Part shown: in pieces, positions 1 through 7,568 of the stretch | Numbering within the stretch: position 1 is the first letter of the stretch | Layout of the letters: the number at the start of each line of letters is the position of its first letter | Source of the DNA: Sphingomonas sp. 67-36 | Lineage (GTDB): Bacteria; Pseudomonadota; Alphaproteobacteria; Sphingomonadales; Sphingomonadaceae | Reading direction: 5' to 3' | NCBI GenBank assembly: GCA_001897375.1 | Contig: MKSU01000009.1 | Coordinates: forward strand, 62,001-126,000 | DNA length: 64,000 bases | Made by a program: the position numbers and the translations under genes | Notes under the pieces: model-generated | Told to the model about the DNA's origin: nothing | The model's input: only the letters and a program-made list of their open reading frames with translations | Databases searched by the model: none

Positions 1-331
1 TCTCGTTGTAGAAGCCCTCCGGGAACAGCGGGCGGACCGGGCGGTCGATCAGGCGGCTGACGAGCGTCTCACGCTCGGTCGCGCCGCGCTCGCGCTTGAA
101 GAAGCCGCCCGGGATGCGCCCGGCGGACGAGAACTTTTCCTGATAGTGAACGGTGAGCGGGAAGAAATCCTGCCCTTCCTTCACATTCTTGGCGGCGGTG
201 ACGGCGCACAGCACGACCGTTTCGCCGAGCGTCGCGATCACCGCGCCGTCGGCCTGGCGGGCAACCTTGCCCGTTTCGAGCGTGAGGGTCTTTCCGCCCC
301 ACTCGATGCTTACCTTCTGGGTATTGAACAT
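1..331 (-). CDS. pnp: Polynucleotide phosphorylase, N-terminal part (runs off the window)
   Basis: This is the first 110 codons of PNPase, the phosphorolytic 3'-5' exoribonuclease of the RNA degradosome. The protein starts [14 protein letters not shown] and continues through the first RNase PH-like domain, with the family hallmarks [11 protein letters not shown] and RPLFPEGF visible at about residues 71-107. The rest of the gene lies beyond base 1. It is the last gene of the minus-strand nusA-infB-rpsO-pnp cluster, directly downstream of rpsO as in many proteobacteria. Three perfect hairpins lie in the leader between the two genes, which suggests processing or autoregulation by RNase III and PNPase as known in E. 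coli. That regulation is inferred, not shown here. Confidence 0.97.
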   Translation of the reverse strand, partial: MFNTQKVSIEWGGKTLTLETGKVARQADGAVIATLGETVVLCAVTAAKNVKEGQDFFPLTVHYQEKFSSAGRIPGGFFKRERGATERETLVSRLIDRPVRPLFPEGFYNE

Positions 332-346
332 TGCGTTTCCTTCACT

Positions 347-367
347 CCCGTCGCCCGATGCGACGGG
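347..367 (-). promoter_or_regulatory. Hairpin in the pnp leader (8-bp stem, 5-nt loop)
   Basis: Bases 347-354 (cccgtcgc) and 360-367 (gcgacggg) are perfect inverted complements around a 5-nt loop, 16 bases upstream of the pnp start codon. With two further hairpins at 424-445 and 456-480 it forms a structured leader. A role in RNase III processing or PNPase autocontrol is inferred from the E. coli rpsO-pnp precedent. Confidence 0.55.
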
Positions 368-423
368 GGCCTCTTTGCAGGCTGTCCGGCCTGCGCGGCG
401 CGAGGCGAGATTTCGCCTCATGC

Positions 424-445
424 CGATCCGCCGGATTGCGGATCG
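424..445 (-). promoter_or_regulatory. Second hairpin in the rpsO-pnp gap
   Basis: Bases 424-431 (cgatccgc) pair perfectly with 438-445 (gcggatcg) over a 6-nt loop. It is the middle of three consecutive perfect stems between rpsO and pnp. No T-tract follows on the minus strand, so it looks more like a processing structure than a terminator. Confidence 0.5.
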
Positions 446-455
446 ACGAATACGA

Positions 456-480
456 GAAGGGCGCCGCGAGGGCGCCCTTC
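456..480 (-). terminator. Hairpin just after rpsO, possible attenuating terminator
   Basis: A perfect 10-bp stem (456-465 gaagggcgcc with 471-480 ggcgcccttc, loop gcgag) begins 3 bases after the rpsO stop codon. On the minus strand it is followed by tctcgtattcg, which is not a clear U-tract, so termination is probably partial. E. coli has a comparable leaky terminator between rpsO and pnp. Confidence 0.6.
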
Positions 481-483
481 GTG

Positions 484-753
484 TCACTTGCGAAGACCGA
501 GCTTCGCGATGAGGGCGAGGTAGCGATCCCCGTCCTTCTTGCGGAGATAGTCGCCGAGCGAGCGGCGCTGGTTGACCATCATCAGCAGGCCGCGGCGGGA
601 ATGATTGTCCTTCGCATGGCCCTTGAAATGCTCGGTCAGGTTGCGGATGCGCTCCGTGAGGATCGCGACCTGCACCTCGGGAGAGCCGGTGTCGCCTTCC
701 TGGCGGGCATGCTCCTTGATGAGTTCCTGACGGCGAACAGCGGTAATCGACAT
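484..753 (-). CDS. rpsO: 30S ribosomal protein S15
   Basis: The 89-residue product has the normal S15 length and sequence (opening [12 protein letters not shown], then [15 protein letters not shown] at about residues 22-36, and the [12 protein letters not shown] segment that contacts 16S rRNA). S15 binds the central domain of 16S rRNA early in 30S assembly. The gene lies 25 bases downstream of truB and upstream of pnp, the classic order. A gaagga motif sits about 10 bases before the ATG as ribosome binding site. Confidence 0.99.
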   Translation of the reverse strand: MSITAVRRQELIKEHARQEGDTGSPEVQVAILTERIRNLTEHFKGHAKDNHSRRGLLMMVNQRRSLGDYLRKKDGDRYLALIAKLGLRK

Positions 754-778
754 AGAATTTCAGTCCTTCGACATCACA

Positions 779-1669
779 TCACAGGTTGAAGCCGCGGACG
801 ACGCGGACCTCATGGTCCGCCACATCGACCAGCGCCACCGGCACATCGTCCAGCAGCGCGAGGCAAAGGCCATCCCCGGCGGCGATCCCGGCCAGAACGC
901 GCCCCTGGCGGAGCGCCCCTGCCTGGTCGGGAGAGAGGGAGAGAGCCGGGATGTCGTCCAGCGCCGCCCTCAATGGCAGGAGAGATTGTTCAAGCGCGCG
1001 CCCTTGGCCCAATTCGGCCAGTTTGTCCAGCGATATCGCTTGGGACAGACCGAACGGCCCTGCCTTGACGCGCCTGAGATAGGTGACGTGGCCCAATGTG
1101 CCAAGCGCCCGCGCGATATCGCGCGCGAGGCTGCGGATATAGGTGCCCTTGGAGACGTTCGCCGTGAGGGTGATCTCCTCCAGCGGGCCGTCCGGCGAGG
1201 CGTGGGGAGTGAGCGCGTGGATCACCACGTCGCGGCTCCTGAGCGTCACCTCCTCGCCGGCGCGGGCGAGGTCATAGGCGCGCTGGCCGTCCACCTTCAG
1301 CGCGGAATAGGCCGGCGGCACTTGCGCGATCGGGCCGGTGAAGCGCGGCAGCACCGCCTTCACCTGCGCGGCGGTAGGGCGGCCGGGGTTGGTGGCGATC
1401 ACCGGGCCTTCCGCGTCGAGCGTGTCGGTCTCCTCGCCGAAGCGGATCGTGAAGTCGTAGATCTTGTCGCTGTCGAGCATCCGCCCGGCGAGCTTGGTCG
1501 CCTCGCCCAGCGCGATCGGCAGCACGCCCGACGCGAGCGGATCGAGCGTGCCGCCGTGCCCCACCTTCGCCTTGCCGTAGCCGCCCGCGCGCAGCGCCCG
1601 CTTCACCGCGCTCACCACCTGCGTCGAGCCGAGGCCGAGCGGCTTGTCGATAACGATCCAGCCGTTCAC
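779..1669 (-). CDS. truB: tRNA pseudouridine(55) synthase
   Basis: TruB makes pseudouridine 55 in the T-loop of nearly all tRNAs. The catalytic motif GGTLDPLASGVLP is present with the nucleophilic aspartate at residue 43, and the start MNGWIVIDKPLG is typical of the family. A longer frame is open upstream, but its sequence has no TruB similarity, so I place the start at the GTG at 1669, giving 296 residues. That GTG overlaps the stop codon of the upstream M50 protease gene by three bases, which supports the choice and implies translational coupling. The C-terminal part looks like a small PUA-type RNA-binding extension. Confidence 0.95.
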   Translation of the reverse strand: MNGWIVIDKPLGLGSTQVVSAVKRALRAGGYGKAKVGHGGTLDPLASGVLPIALGEATKLAGRMLDSDKIYDFTIRFGEETDTLDAEGPVIATNPGRPTAAQVKAVLPRFTGPIAQVPPAYSALKVDGQRAYDLARAGEEVTLRSRDVVIHALTPHASPDGPLEEITLTANVSKGTYIRSLARDIARALGTLGHVTYLRRVKAGPFGLSQAISLDKLAELGQGRALEQSLLPLRAALDDIPALSLSPDQAGALRQGRVLAGIAAGDGLCLALLDDVPVALVDVADHEVRVVRGFNL

Positions 1670-2358
1670 GCGAACAGGTTCGCGAAACGCAGATAGGCGT
1701 GGAGCAGCGCGTCGGCGGGCGGGCCGACGATATGCTGCATGATGCTCGCCCTGGGGAAGATCATCGGCAGCACCACCAGCAGCAGGATCAGCAGCGGAAA
1801 GCCGAACCGCGCCAGCTTCGCCCATTGCGCGGCGAGCGGACGGGGCAGCACGCCCTCCACGACATGCCCGCCGTCGAAGGGCGGGATCGGCAGCAGGTTG
1901 AACACCGCGAGGAAGATGTTGATCATCAGGAAGTTGACGAGGTTCGCCCAGACGAAGCCGGCCACGCCCTGCGGCGGCCCGCTGCCGAGCGCGCTGCCCG
2001 AGATCACGCCGACCGCCACCGCCGTCACGGCGGCGAGCAGCAGGTTCATCCCCGGCCCGGCGAGCGCCACCGCCACCATCCCCCAGCGCGGGTTGCGCAG
2101 CCGCGTCGCGTCGATCGGCACCGGCTTGGCCCAGCCGAACACCGGCGCCCTGGCGAGCGCGAGGATCAGCGGCAGCACCACCGTGCCGATCGGATCGACA
2201 TGGCGCAGCGGATTGAAGCTCAGCCGCCGTTGCTCATGCGCGGTCGGATCGCCGAGCGCGCGCGCCATCAGCCCGTGCGCCACCTCGTGGAACACGATCG
2301 CGACCACCAGCGGGATGATCCACACCGCCGCGGCATAGAAGACGTTGTCGGGGTTCAT
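1666..2358 (-). CDS. Site-2 protease family (M50) integral membrane metalloprotease
   Basis: The protein has the zinc-protease signature HEVAH at residues 24-28, within the first membrane segment, and a second conserved LPIPPFDGG motif near residue 145 that supplies the aspartate ligand. Several hydrophobic segments mark it as an integral membrane protein. It is the short SREBP-like type without a PDZ domain, so its substrate cannot be guessed. I chose the ATG at 2358 (230 residues) because an upstream TTG only adds an uncharacteristic arginine-rich tail. Neither start has a good ribosome binding site. The gene sits between tdk and truB and overlaps truB by three bases. Confidence 0.88.
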   Translation of the reverse strand: MNPDNVFYAAAVWIIPLVVAIVFHEVAHGLMARALGDPTAHEQRRLSFNPLRHVDPIGTVVLPLILALARAPVFGWAKPVPIDATRLRNPRWGMVAVALAGPGMNLLLAAVTAVAVGVISGSALGSGPPQGVAGFVWANLVNFLMINIFLAVFNLLPIPPFDGGHVVEGVLPRPLAAQWAKLARFGFPLLILLLVVLPMIFPRASIMQHIVGPPADALLHAYLRFANLFA

Positions 2359-2397
2359 GGCGCGTGATCTAGGGGCCAAATTCAATCTGGACAACGC

Positions 2398-2504
2398 CGT
2401 GATCGCCCGGAGAACCCCGCTAGTCTGCGTCGCTTGCTTGCGCGTAGCTTCAGCTACGCGACTGCGCCACGCTTCTTGCCAGCGGGCCTCTCCGGGCGAT
2501 CACG
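2398..2504. repeat. Nested inverted repeat, about 107 bp, between tdk and the M50 gene
   Basis: The outer arms 2398-2413 and 2489-2504 are complementary over 16 bp. After a two-base mismatch a further 6 bp pair (2416-2421 with 2481-2486). At the centre 2441-2449 and 2452-2460 form a separate perfect 9-bp palindrome, cgcgtagct/agctacgcg. The element starts 18 bases after the tdk stop and ends 40 bases before the M50 start. It resembles a REP- or BIME-like intergenic palindrome. It may also end tdk transcripts, but no U-tract is present. Confidence 0.75.
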
Positions 2505-2521
2505 ATGGATAGGGGAGGGGC

Positions 2522-3109
2522 CTATCGCCGCGCTTCCGCCATCGCCTCCACGAAATGCCGCCGGCACAGCGCGATATAGCGGTCGTTGCCGCCGATCTCG
2601 GTCTGGCGGCCTTCCGCCACCGCGCGGCCATCCGCATCGACGCGCAGGTTCATCGTCGCCTTGCGCCCGCAGGCGCAGACCGACTTGATCTCGATCAGCG
2701 CATCGGCCAGCGCCAGCAGCCGCGCCGATCCCTCGAACAGCGCGCCACGGAAATCGGTGCGCAGGCCATAGGCGAGCACCGGGATGCCGTGCGCGTCTGC
2801 TAGATGCGCGAGCTGATCGACCTGCGCGGCGGTGAGGAACTGCGCCTCGTCCACCAGTACGCAGGCCAGCGGCCCGGCGGCGTGCCGCTCCAGCGCGAGG
2901 CCGGCGATGTCGGTCGTCGTGTCGAACATCGTCGCGGGGGCGGCGAGGCCGATCCGCGACGAGATCGTCCCGGCGGTGAAGCGATCGTCCACGGCGGCGG
3001 TGAACAGCATCGTCGCCATGCCGCGCTCGCGATAGTTGAAATCGGCCTGCAGCAGCGTGGTCGATTTCCCCGCGTTCATGCTGGCATAGTAGAAATAGAG
3101 CTTGGCCAC
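2522..3109 (-). CDS. tdk: Thymidine kinase
   Basis: Type II thymidine kinase of the salvage pathway, 195 residues, phosphorylating thymidine with ATP. The P-loop SMNAGKST lies at residues 10-17, the Walker B-like DEAQFL near residue 89, and a structural zinc site is suggested by CACG and the C-terminal CRRHF. The start MAKLYFYYASMNAGK is canonical. It follows rbfA by 16 bases on the same strand, an unusual location inside a translation-factor operon. A long inverted repeat follows the stop codon. Confidence 0.96.
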   Translation of the reverse strand: MAKLYFYYASMNAGKSTTLLQADFNYRERGMATMLFTAAVDDRFTAGTISSRIGLAAPATMFDTTTDIAGLALERHAAGPLACVLVDEAQFLTAAQVDQLAHLADAHGIPVLAYGLRTDFRGALFEGSARLLALADALIEIKSVCACGRKATMNLRVDADGRAVAEGRQTEIGGNDRYIALCRRHFVEAMAEARR

Positions 3110-3125
3110 TCCCCGCCGCCCCGGT

Positions 3126-3515
3126 TCAGTCCAGGTCGCGCGCGACGCCCGGCGCGCGGAGCAGTGCGTCGATATGGCTGCCCTCGTCGAAACTCTCGTC
3201 GGCGAGGAACTTCAGCTTCGCGGCATATTTCATGTTCACCCGCCGCGCGACCTCGCGCTGGAGGAAGGCGGTGTGAATGCGCAGCGCCTTCAGCACCGCT
3301 TCCTCGTCCTTGCCGAGCAGCGGCTTCACGAACACGGTGGCATGGCGCAGGTCCGGCGACATGCGTACCTCGGTGATCGAGACGAGATGCGAGGCGAGCG
3401 TGTCGTCATGCACGTCGCCGCGTTGCAGGATTTCGGACAGCACATGCCGCACCTGCTCGCCGACCCTCAGGGTGCGGACCGAACGGTCTCCGGCAGTGTC
3501 ATTCGCTCGCGGCAT
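3126..3515 (-). CDS. rbfA: 30S ribosome-binding factor A
   Basis: RbfA is a single KH-like domain protein that binds the 30S subunit during late 16S maturation and cold adaptation. The 129-residue product shows the family's N-terminal [14 protein letters not shown] helix and the [20 protein letters not shown] core. Its ATG lies 17 bases inside the 3' end of the preceding VOC gene, so translation of the two is probably coupled. infB-rbfA-truB is the usual order; here a VOC gene and tdk plus M50 are interposed. Confidence 0.96.
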   Translation of the reverse strand: MPRANDTAGDRSVRTLRVGEQVRHVLSEILQRGDVHDDTLASHLVSITEVRMSPDLRHATVFVKPLLGKDEEAVLKALRIHTAFLQREVARRVNMKYAAKLKFLADESFDEGSHIDALLRAPGVARDLD

Positions 3516-3879
3516 CTTCGTTCCCGGTGTAGAAGGTCAGGCGGTTTCCCGCCGGGTCGGCGACGGTGATTTCCAGCGATCCCCACGGCGTCCGCTGCGG
3601 CGCGCCCGGCCGCGCATTGCCGAACTCTTTCGCACGCAGCCCGGCGGCATAGCCGGTCACGTCATCGACCGGGATGCGCAGCGCCGCACCGGGGCAGCCG
3701 TCGCCATAATGTTCGGACAGGTGCAGCACGCAATCGCCCTTGCGCACGCCCATGTAGAGCGGAGTCCCCGGCTCGAAGCGATGCTCGAACACCAGCTCGA
3801 AGCCGAGGAAATCCAGATAGAACGCCTTCGCCCGCGCCTCGTCGAAGCTGCGCAGGATCGGGGTAGGCGCGCCGAACAT
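3499..3879 (-). CDS. Glyoxalase/bleomycin-resistance (VOC) superfamily protein
   Basis: A 126-residue protein with the beta-alpha-beta-beta-beta repeats of vicinal oxygen chelate proteins: an [16 protein letters not shown] start and a C-terminal [14 protein letters not shown] strand. Residues such as Glu31 and His33 (VFEHRF) and the C-terminal aspartate region could bind a metal, but the exact ligands are not certain. Members include drug-binding resistance proteins and glyoxalase-like enzymes, and the substrate cannot be read from the sequence. It begins 16 bases after infB and overlaps rbfA by 17 bases. Confidence 0.85.
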   Translation of the reverse strand: MFGAPTPILRSFDEARAKAFYLDFLGFELVFEHRFEPGTPLYMGVRKGDCVLHLSEHYGDGCPGAALRIPVDDVTGYAAGLRAKEFGNARPGAPQRTPWGSLEITVADPAGNRLTFYTGNEDAASE

Positions 3880-3895
3880 GGCGAGCGGGCCGCCG

Positions 3896-6637
3896 TTACA
3901 GCGTCCGCTCGCGCAGCTCGACCTCGAAGGTTTCGAGGTAGTCGCCCGGCTTGATGTCCGTGAAGTTCTGCGTGAACGTCACGCCGCACTCCAGCCCCGC
4001 GCGCACTTCCGCCACATCGTCCTTGAAGCGGCGCAGCGACGCGATCTCGCCATTGTAGATGATGACGTCGTTGCGCGTGATGCGCGCCTTGAGCGCCTTG
4101 CGGATCGCGCCCTCGACCACGAGCAGACCGGCGGCCTTGCCGTGCTTGCCGGCGGAGAACACCTCGCGGATTTCCGCGCGGCCGACCACCGTCTCGAACG
4201 CCTCGGGGCCGAGCTCGCCCGCCATGCCGGCGCGGATCTCGTCGATCAGGTCGTAGATGACGTCGTAATATTTGAGCGCCACGTGATGCCGCTCGGCGAT
4301 CTCCCGCGCCTTGGCGTTGGCGCGGACGTGGAAGCCGATGATCGGCGCGCCGGAGGCGGCCGCGACGTTCACGTCGCTCTCCGTGATGCCGCCGACGCCC
4401 GAATGCAGGATGCGCACCCTGATGTCGTCGGTCGACAGCTTGTTGAGGCTGGCGACGATCGCTTCCACCGTGCCCTGCGTATCGGCCTTGACCACCAGCG
4501 GATATTCGATCGCCTGATTGGCCTTGAGCGCGGAGAACATGCTCTCCAGGCTCGCCGGTGCCGCCGTGGTGCGCTTCTGGGTGAGCACGCCCTGACGATA
4601 TTCCGCCACCTCGCGGGCGCGGGATTCGTTCTCCACCACCTGCAACTGGTCGCCCGCCGACGGCGTGCCGGAAATGCCCAGCACCTCGACCGGCATCGAC
4701 GGCTCCGCCTTCTTGAGCTGGCGGCCCTTGTCGTCGACCAGCGCGCGGACCTTGCCGCTCTCCGCGCCGACCACGAACACGTCGCCCACCTTGAGCGTGC
4801 CGCGCGTGACCAGCACGGTCGCGACCGGGCCGCGGCCCTTGTCCAGCTTCGCCTCCAGCACGATGCCCTCGGCGTCGCGGTCCGGGTTGGCCTTCAGCTC
4901 CATCAACTCGGCCTGGAGCTGGATCTTCTCGATCAGCTCGTCGAGGCCGGTCTTCTTGAGCGCGGAGACCTCCACGTCCTGCACTTCGCCGCCCATCTGC
5001 TCGACGACCACCTCATGCTCCAGCAGGCGCTCGCGCACGCGCTGGGGGTTGGCCTCGTGCTTGTCGATCTTGTTGATCGCCACGATCATCGGCTTGCCGG
5101 CCGCCTTGGTATGGTTGATCGCCTCGATCGTCTGCGGCATCAGCCCGTCGTCGGCGGCGACCACCAGCACCACGATGTCCGTCACGTCCGCGCCGCGCGC
5201 GCGCATCGCGGTGAACGCCTCGTGGCCCGGCGTGTCGAGGAAGGTGATCTTCGACTTGTCCTTCAGCGTCACCTGATAGGCGCCGATATGCTGGGTGATG
5301 CCGCCGGCCTCGCCCTTCACCACGTCGGTGCCGCGCAGCGCGTCGAGCAGGCTGGTCTTGCCGTGGTCGACATGGCCCATGATCGTCACCACCGGCGGAC
5401 GCGGCTTCAGATCGGTCGCCTCATCCGGCGCGGCATCGCCCTGAAGATCGATATCCGAATCCGAGACGCGGACGATGTTATGCCCGAACTCGGTGACGAG
5501 CAGCTCGGCCGTGTCCTGGTCGATCGTCTGGTTGACGGTGACGGGCATGCCCATCTTGAACAGCGCCTTCACGAGGTCGGCGCCCTTCTCGGCCATGCGG
5601 TTGGCGAGTTCCTGGACGGTGATCGCCTCCGGCACCTGCACGTCGCGATACTGCTTCGCCTGCGGCTCGCGCGAGCCGCCGAACTGGGTGCGGCGCTCCT
5701 TCTCGCGCGCACGCTTCAGGGCGGCGAGGCTGCGCGCGCGCGCGCCTTCCTCGCTCAGCGCGCGGTTGACGGTGAGCTTGCCGCCGCGCCGCTCGTCGCC
5801 CTTGCGGTCGCGCTGCTGCGGGCGCGCAGGGGGCGCGTTGCGCGGCGTCGCCTGACCCGAAGGCAGGCTGCGCTGCTGCTGGACGCCGCCCGAAGGTGCG
5901 GATGCAGATGCGGATGCGGCGGCGGGAGTTGCGGGCCTGGCCGCTTCGGGCTTCGGCTTGGGCTGCGGCTTCGGAATCTCGGGGCGGACCACCGGCGAGA
6001 AGCGGCGCGGCGCCGGCAGCGACGGATCGCGGCCAAGCTCCACCACCGGCGGCGCTGGCTGGGGAGCCGGCGGCGCGACCGGCGCGGGCTTCGCGGCGGG
6101 CGCTTCGGCGGCGACCGGCGCGGGTTGTTCCGGCTCGGCGGCCTTGACCGCTTCCGGCTGCGGTTCCGGGGCAGGAGCGGGTTCAGGCTCCGGCGTTGCG
6201 GCGGGTTGCGCGGCGGCCCTGGTTTCGGCCTCGCGCTTCTCCTCGGCGCGGCGCGCCTCTTCCTCGGCGGCGCGATGACGCTCCGCTTCCTCGCGGCGGC
6301 GCTGGTCCTCCAGCGCGTGCATCCGCTGCTCCTCGGCCTCGCGCAGCAGGCGGGCCTGACGCTCCTGCGGCGTCTCGCCGGCCGGCGCGCGCGGCGCGGC
6401 CTGACGCGCCGGCTCCGGCGCGGGCTGGGCAGGGGCGGGCGGCGGCGCCGCCTGGGTCACTTCTGGTGCCGGAGCGCCGCCGGGGCCGAGCACGCGGCGG
6501 CGCTTCACCTCGACCACCACCGTGTTCGAACGGCCGTGGCTGAAGCTCTGCTTCACCTTGCCGGTCTCGACCGTGCGCTTCAGCCCCAAAGGCGCGCGCA
6601 TGCCAAGTTTCGGCTTGTCGTTGTCGGTCTCGCTCAC
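3896..6637 (-). CDS. infB: Translation initiation factor IF-2
   Basis: A 913-residue IF-2, the GTPase that brings initiator tRNA to the 30S subunit. A short basic N-terminal segment is followed by a long low-complexity region (about residues 60-280) rich in Ala, Pro and Glu, with coiled-coil-like Arg/Glu stretches around residues 90-130. The IF2_N domain lies at about 335-390, the G1 box GHVDHGKT near 420 and NKID near 525, then domains II-IV. The GTG start directly abuts the TGA stop of ylxR (TGAGTG) with a gagga ribosome binding site 8 bases upstream. The length and charged N-terminus are typical of alphaproteobacteria. Confidence 0.98.
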   Translation of the reverse strand: MSETDNDKPKLGMRAPLGLKRTVETGKVKQSFSHGRSNTVVVEVKRRRVLGPGGAPAPEVTQAAPPPAPAQPAPEPARQAAPRAPAGETPQERQARLLREAEEQRMHALEDQRRREEAERHRAAEEEARRAEEKREAETRAAAQPAATPEPEPAPAPEPQPEAVKAAEPEQPAPVAAEAPAAKPAPVAPPAPQPAPPVVELGRDPSLPAPRRFSPVVRPEIPKPQPKPKPEAARPATPAAASASASAPSGGVQQQRSLPSGQATPRNAPPARPQQRDRKGDERRGGKLTVNRALSEEGARARSLAALKRAREKERRTQFGGSREPQAKQYRDVQVPEAITVQELANRMAEKGADLVKALFKMGMPVTVNQTIDQDTAELLVTEFGHNIVRVSDSDIDLQGDAAPDEATDLKPRPPVVTIMGHVDHGKTSLLDALRGTDVVKGEAGGITQHIGAYQVTLKDKSKITFLDTPGHEAFTAMRARGADVTDIVVLVVAADDGLMPQTIEAINHTKAAGKPMIVAINKIDKHEANPQRVRERLLEHEVVVEQMGGEVQDVEVSALKKTGLDELIEKIQLQAELMELKANPDRDAEGIVLEAKLDKGRGPVATVLVTRGTLKVGDVFVVGAESGKVRALVDDKGRQLKKAEPSMPVEVLGISGTPSAGDQLQVVENESRAREVAEYRQGVLTQKRTTAAPASLESMFSALKANQAIEYPLVVKADTQGTVEAIVASLNKLSTDDIRVRILHSGVGGITESDVNVAAASGAPIIGFHVRANAKAREIAERHHVALKYYDVIYDLIDEIRAGMAGELGPEAFETVVGRAEIREVFSAGKHGKAAGLLVVEGAIRKALKARITRNDVIIYNGEIASLRRFKDDVAEVRAGLECGVTFTQNFTDIKPGDYLETFEVELRERTL

Positions 6638-7366
6638 TCAAATTCCTCGTCGCGTCGTCACGGCCGGTTGCCCGGATGGTCCGGGCGGCGATGCGCCTTG
6701 CGAGGCCGTTTCGCAAGGCATCGAATTCAGTTCAGGGCCGATAAAGTGCAGCCAGCGATCGAGCGCATCGCCCAGTCGCCCGGCCGCCAGACGGTCGGTG
6801 ACGCCGATATGTACCACGTTCTCGCGGCCCAGCGCCATCGACAATATGGGACGATTCAGCGGCAACGCCAACCCCTTGAGGTCGCTTCCCTCGCGGCCGG
6901 AGCCGACGCGCCAGGCCTGCGCCAGCTTTCCGCGCCCGTCCTCGCCGGCGTCGGCGGCATGATAGAGCGCGTGGAGCTGCCCCGCGCGCGCGGCCGCCTC
7001 GATCCGCTCCGCGCCGGTCAGCAAGGTGCCGGCGCGCGCCTCCAGCCCCAGCCGGTCGAGCGCGTTGCGCTCCAGCGCGGCGGCGACCAGCGCGGGCAGG
7101 TCGTCGGGGACGATGAAGTCGTTGGTCCTGAACGCCCGCGCCAGCGCGCCGCGCAGCTTGCCCTTTGGCCCGGCGGCGGCTTCCAGTTCGGCGCGCGTCA
7201 CGCCGATCCACGCGCCGCGCCCCGGCGCCTTGGCGCGCACGTCGGGCAGCACGCGGCCGTCCGGCGACAGCGCCAGCCGCACGAGCGTGTCGCGCGGGCC
7301 ATGCTCGCGGCCGAGGATGCAGGTGCGGACGGGGGCCTTTACGGTCTCATTGCGAGGGTGCCGCAT
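6638..7366 (-). CDS. ylxR: YlxR-family RNA-binding protein (DUF448) with C-terminal extension
   Basis: The N-terminal 85 residues are a YlxR domain, recognised by VRTCILGRE near residue 13 and the GRGAWIGVT stretch near 50, a small RNA-binding fold encoded between nusA and infB in most bacteria. The remaining part (about residues 110-210) looks like the L7Ae-like RNA-binding domain fused to YlxR in alphaproteobacteria; this is inferred from length and position. The last 30 residues are Pro/Gly/Ser-rich and probably disordered. It overlaps the upstream tautomerase gene by 20 bases and abuts infB. Confidence 0.85.
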   Translation of the reverse strand: MRHPRNETVKAPVRTCILGREHGPRDTLVRLALSPDGRVLPDVRAKAPGRGAWIGVTRAELEAAAGPKGKLRGALARAFRTNDFIVPDDLPALVAAALERNALDRLGLEARAGTLLTGAERIEAAARAGQLHALYHAADAGEDGRGKLAQAWRVGSGREGSDLKGLALPLNRPILSMALGRENVVHIGVTDRLAAGRLGDALDRWLHFIGPELNSMPCETASQGASPPGPSGQPAVTTRRGI

Positions 7367-7568
7367 GAGCGTCTCCCTCGGGCTTGCGGTCGGCGATCAG
7401 GATGCCGGCCGCGCCATAATTCTCCGGCGAGACTTCCTCGATCACGACCTGCACCGCCGCCGGGCTCTTGCCCAGCCGCGCGACGAGCGAGGCGGTGACG
7501 TCGGCCACCAGCCCCGCCTTCTGCTCCTTCGATGCGGAGCCTGCCAGCCGGATCGAGACGAAGGGCAT
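7347..7568 (-). CDS. 4-oxalocrotonate tautomerase-like small enzyme
   Basis: A 73-residue protein beginning Met-Pro-Phe-Val, so removal of Met would expose the N-terminal proline that is the catalytic base of the tautomerase superfamily. The following SIRLAGSASKEQKAGLVADVT and QVVIEEVSPENYGAAG match 4-OT-type subunits, which assemble as hexamers. Its ATG shares one base with the nusA stop codon (TGATG) and its end overlaps ylxR by 20 bases. A catabolic-type tautomerase between nusA and ylxR is unusual. Its substrate is unknown. Confidence 0.85.
   Translation of the reverse strand: MPFVSIRLAGSASKEQKAGLVADVTASLVARLGKSPAAVQVVIEEVSPENYGAAGILIADRKPEGDAHAAPSQ

Noticed and set aside
3878-7498. Very long open frame (over 1200 codons) on the plus strand opposite infB and ylxR
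   Set aside because: It is antisense to well-identified genes and is rich in Arg, Leu, Ala and His as expected for the shadow of a GC-rich gene; no family motif was seen.
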